Source: Tupaia tana
Lineage: Eukaryota; Chordata; Mammalia; Scandentia; Tupaiidae
Reading direction: 5' to 3'
DNA: 64,000 bases
NCBI GenBank assembly: GCA_026018925.1
Contig: JAKSZU010000018.1
Coordinates: forward strand, 682,001 to 746,000
DNA letters: not shown here
How positions within the stretch are numbered: position 1 is the stretch's first letter
Text below: more model-generated notes on this DNA
Told to the model about the DNA's origin: nothing
Databases searched by the model: none
Seen by the model: only the letters and a program-made list of their open reading frames with translations

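Overview
This is mammalian genomic DNA holding one gene, FANCA (Fanconi anaemia complementation group A), on the + strand. The ATG is at 8104. Forty complete coding exons and the first 70 bases of exon 41 can be followed in one open frame to the right edge: 4023 coding bases, 1341 codons. The human gene has 43 coding exons and 1455 residues, so roughly the last 95 residues lie outside. From memory, 32 of the 40 complete exons have exactly the human length. The other eight (10, 21, 25, 26, 27, 32, 33, 36) differ by whole codons, so phase is kept throughout. Human exon lengths and residues quoted here are recalled, not looked up.

Layout: 1-7600 is upstream DNA with SINEs and no gene I can support. 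About 7600-8330 is a GC/CpG-rich, TATA-less promoter region with two CCAAT boxes. Exons 1-14 run from 8104 to 28581 and exons 15-30 from 33694 to 50914. The 4.4-kb intron 30 contains a 31-copy, 57-bp tandem array. Exons 31-41 run from 55303 to the end. Introns 16 (35931) and 37 (60077) appear to start with GC instead of GT.

Much of the non-coding DNA is SINE. Two related tRNA-headed families dominate. 'SINE-A' (about 250-280 bp) has pol III A and B boxes, a GT-rich stretch, a CCCCCC-T-GGGGGG near-palindrome, a CT-rich part, a GCCCTATAGC motif and a poly-A tail. 'SINE-B' (about 150-190 bp) has the same head but lacks the middle of A, and ends in GGTCAAATTAAA plus a TAAA-rich tail. Older diverged relatives are labelled 'old SINE'. 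In - strand copies these motifs read in reverse complement. Alu, B1/B2 and the usual carnivore, ruminant and rabbit SINEs were not recognised, so this looks like a placental mammal outside those groups; I cannot name the species. Minisatellites are frequent, as might be expected if the gene is subtelomeric as in human 16q24.3.

FANCA works with FANCG and FAAP20 in the nuclear Fanconi core complex, which monoubiquitinates FANCD2-FANCI at DNA interstrand crosslinks. I found no second gene, RNA gene, CRISPR array or undescribed multi-gene system. The unusual material is in the splice sites, in the indels of exons 32 and 36, and in the repeats.
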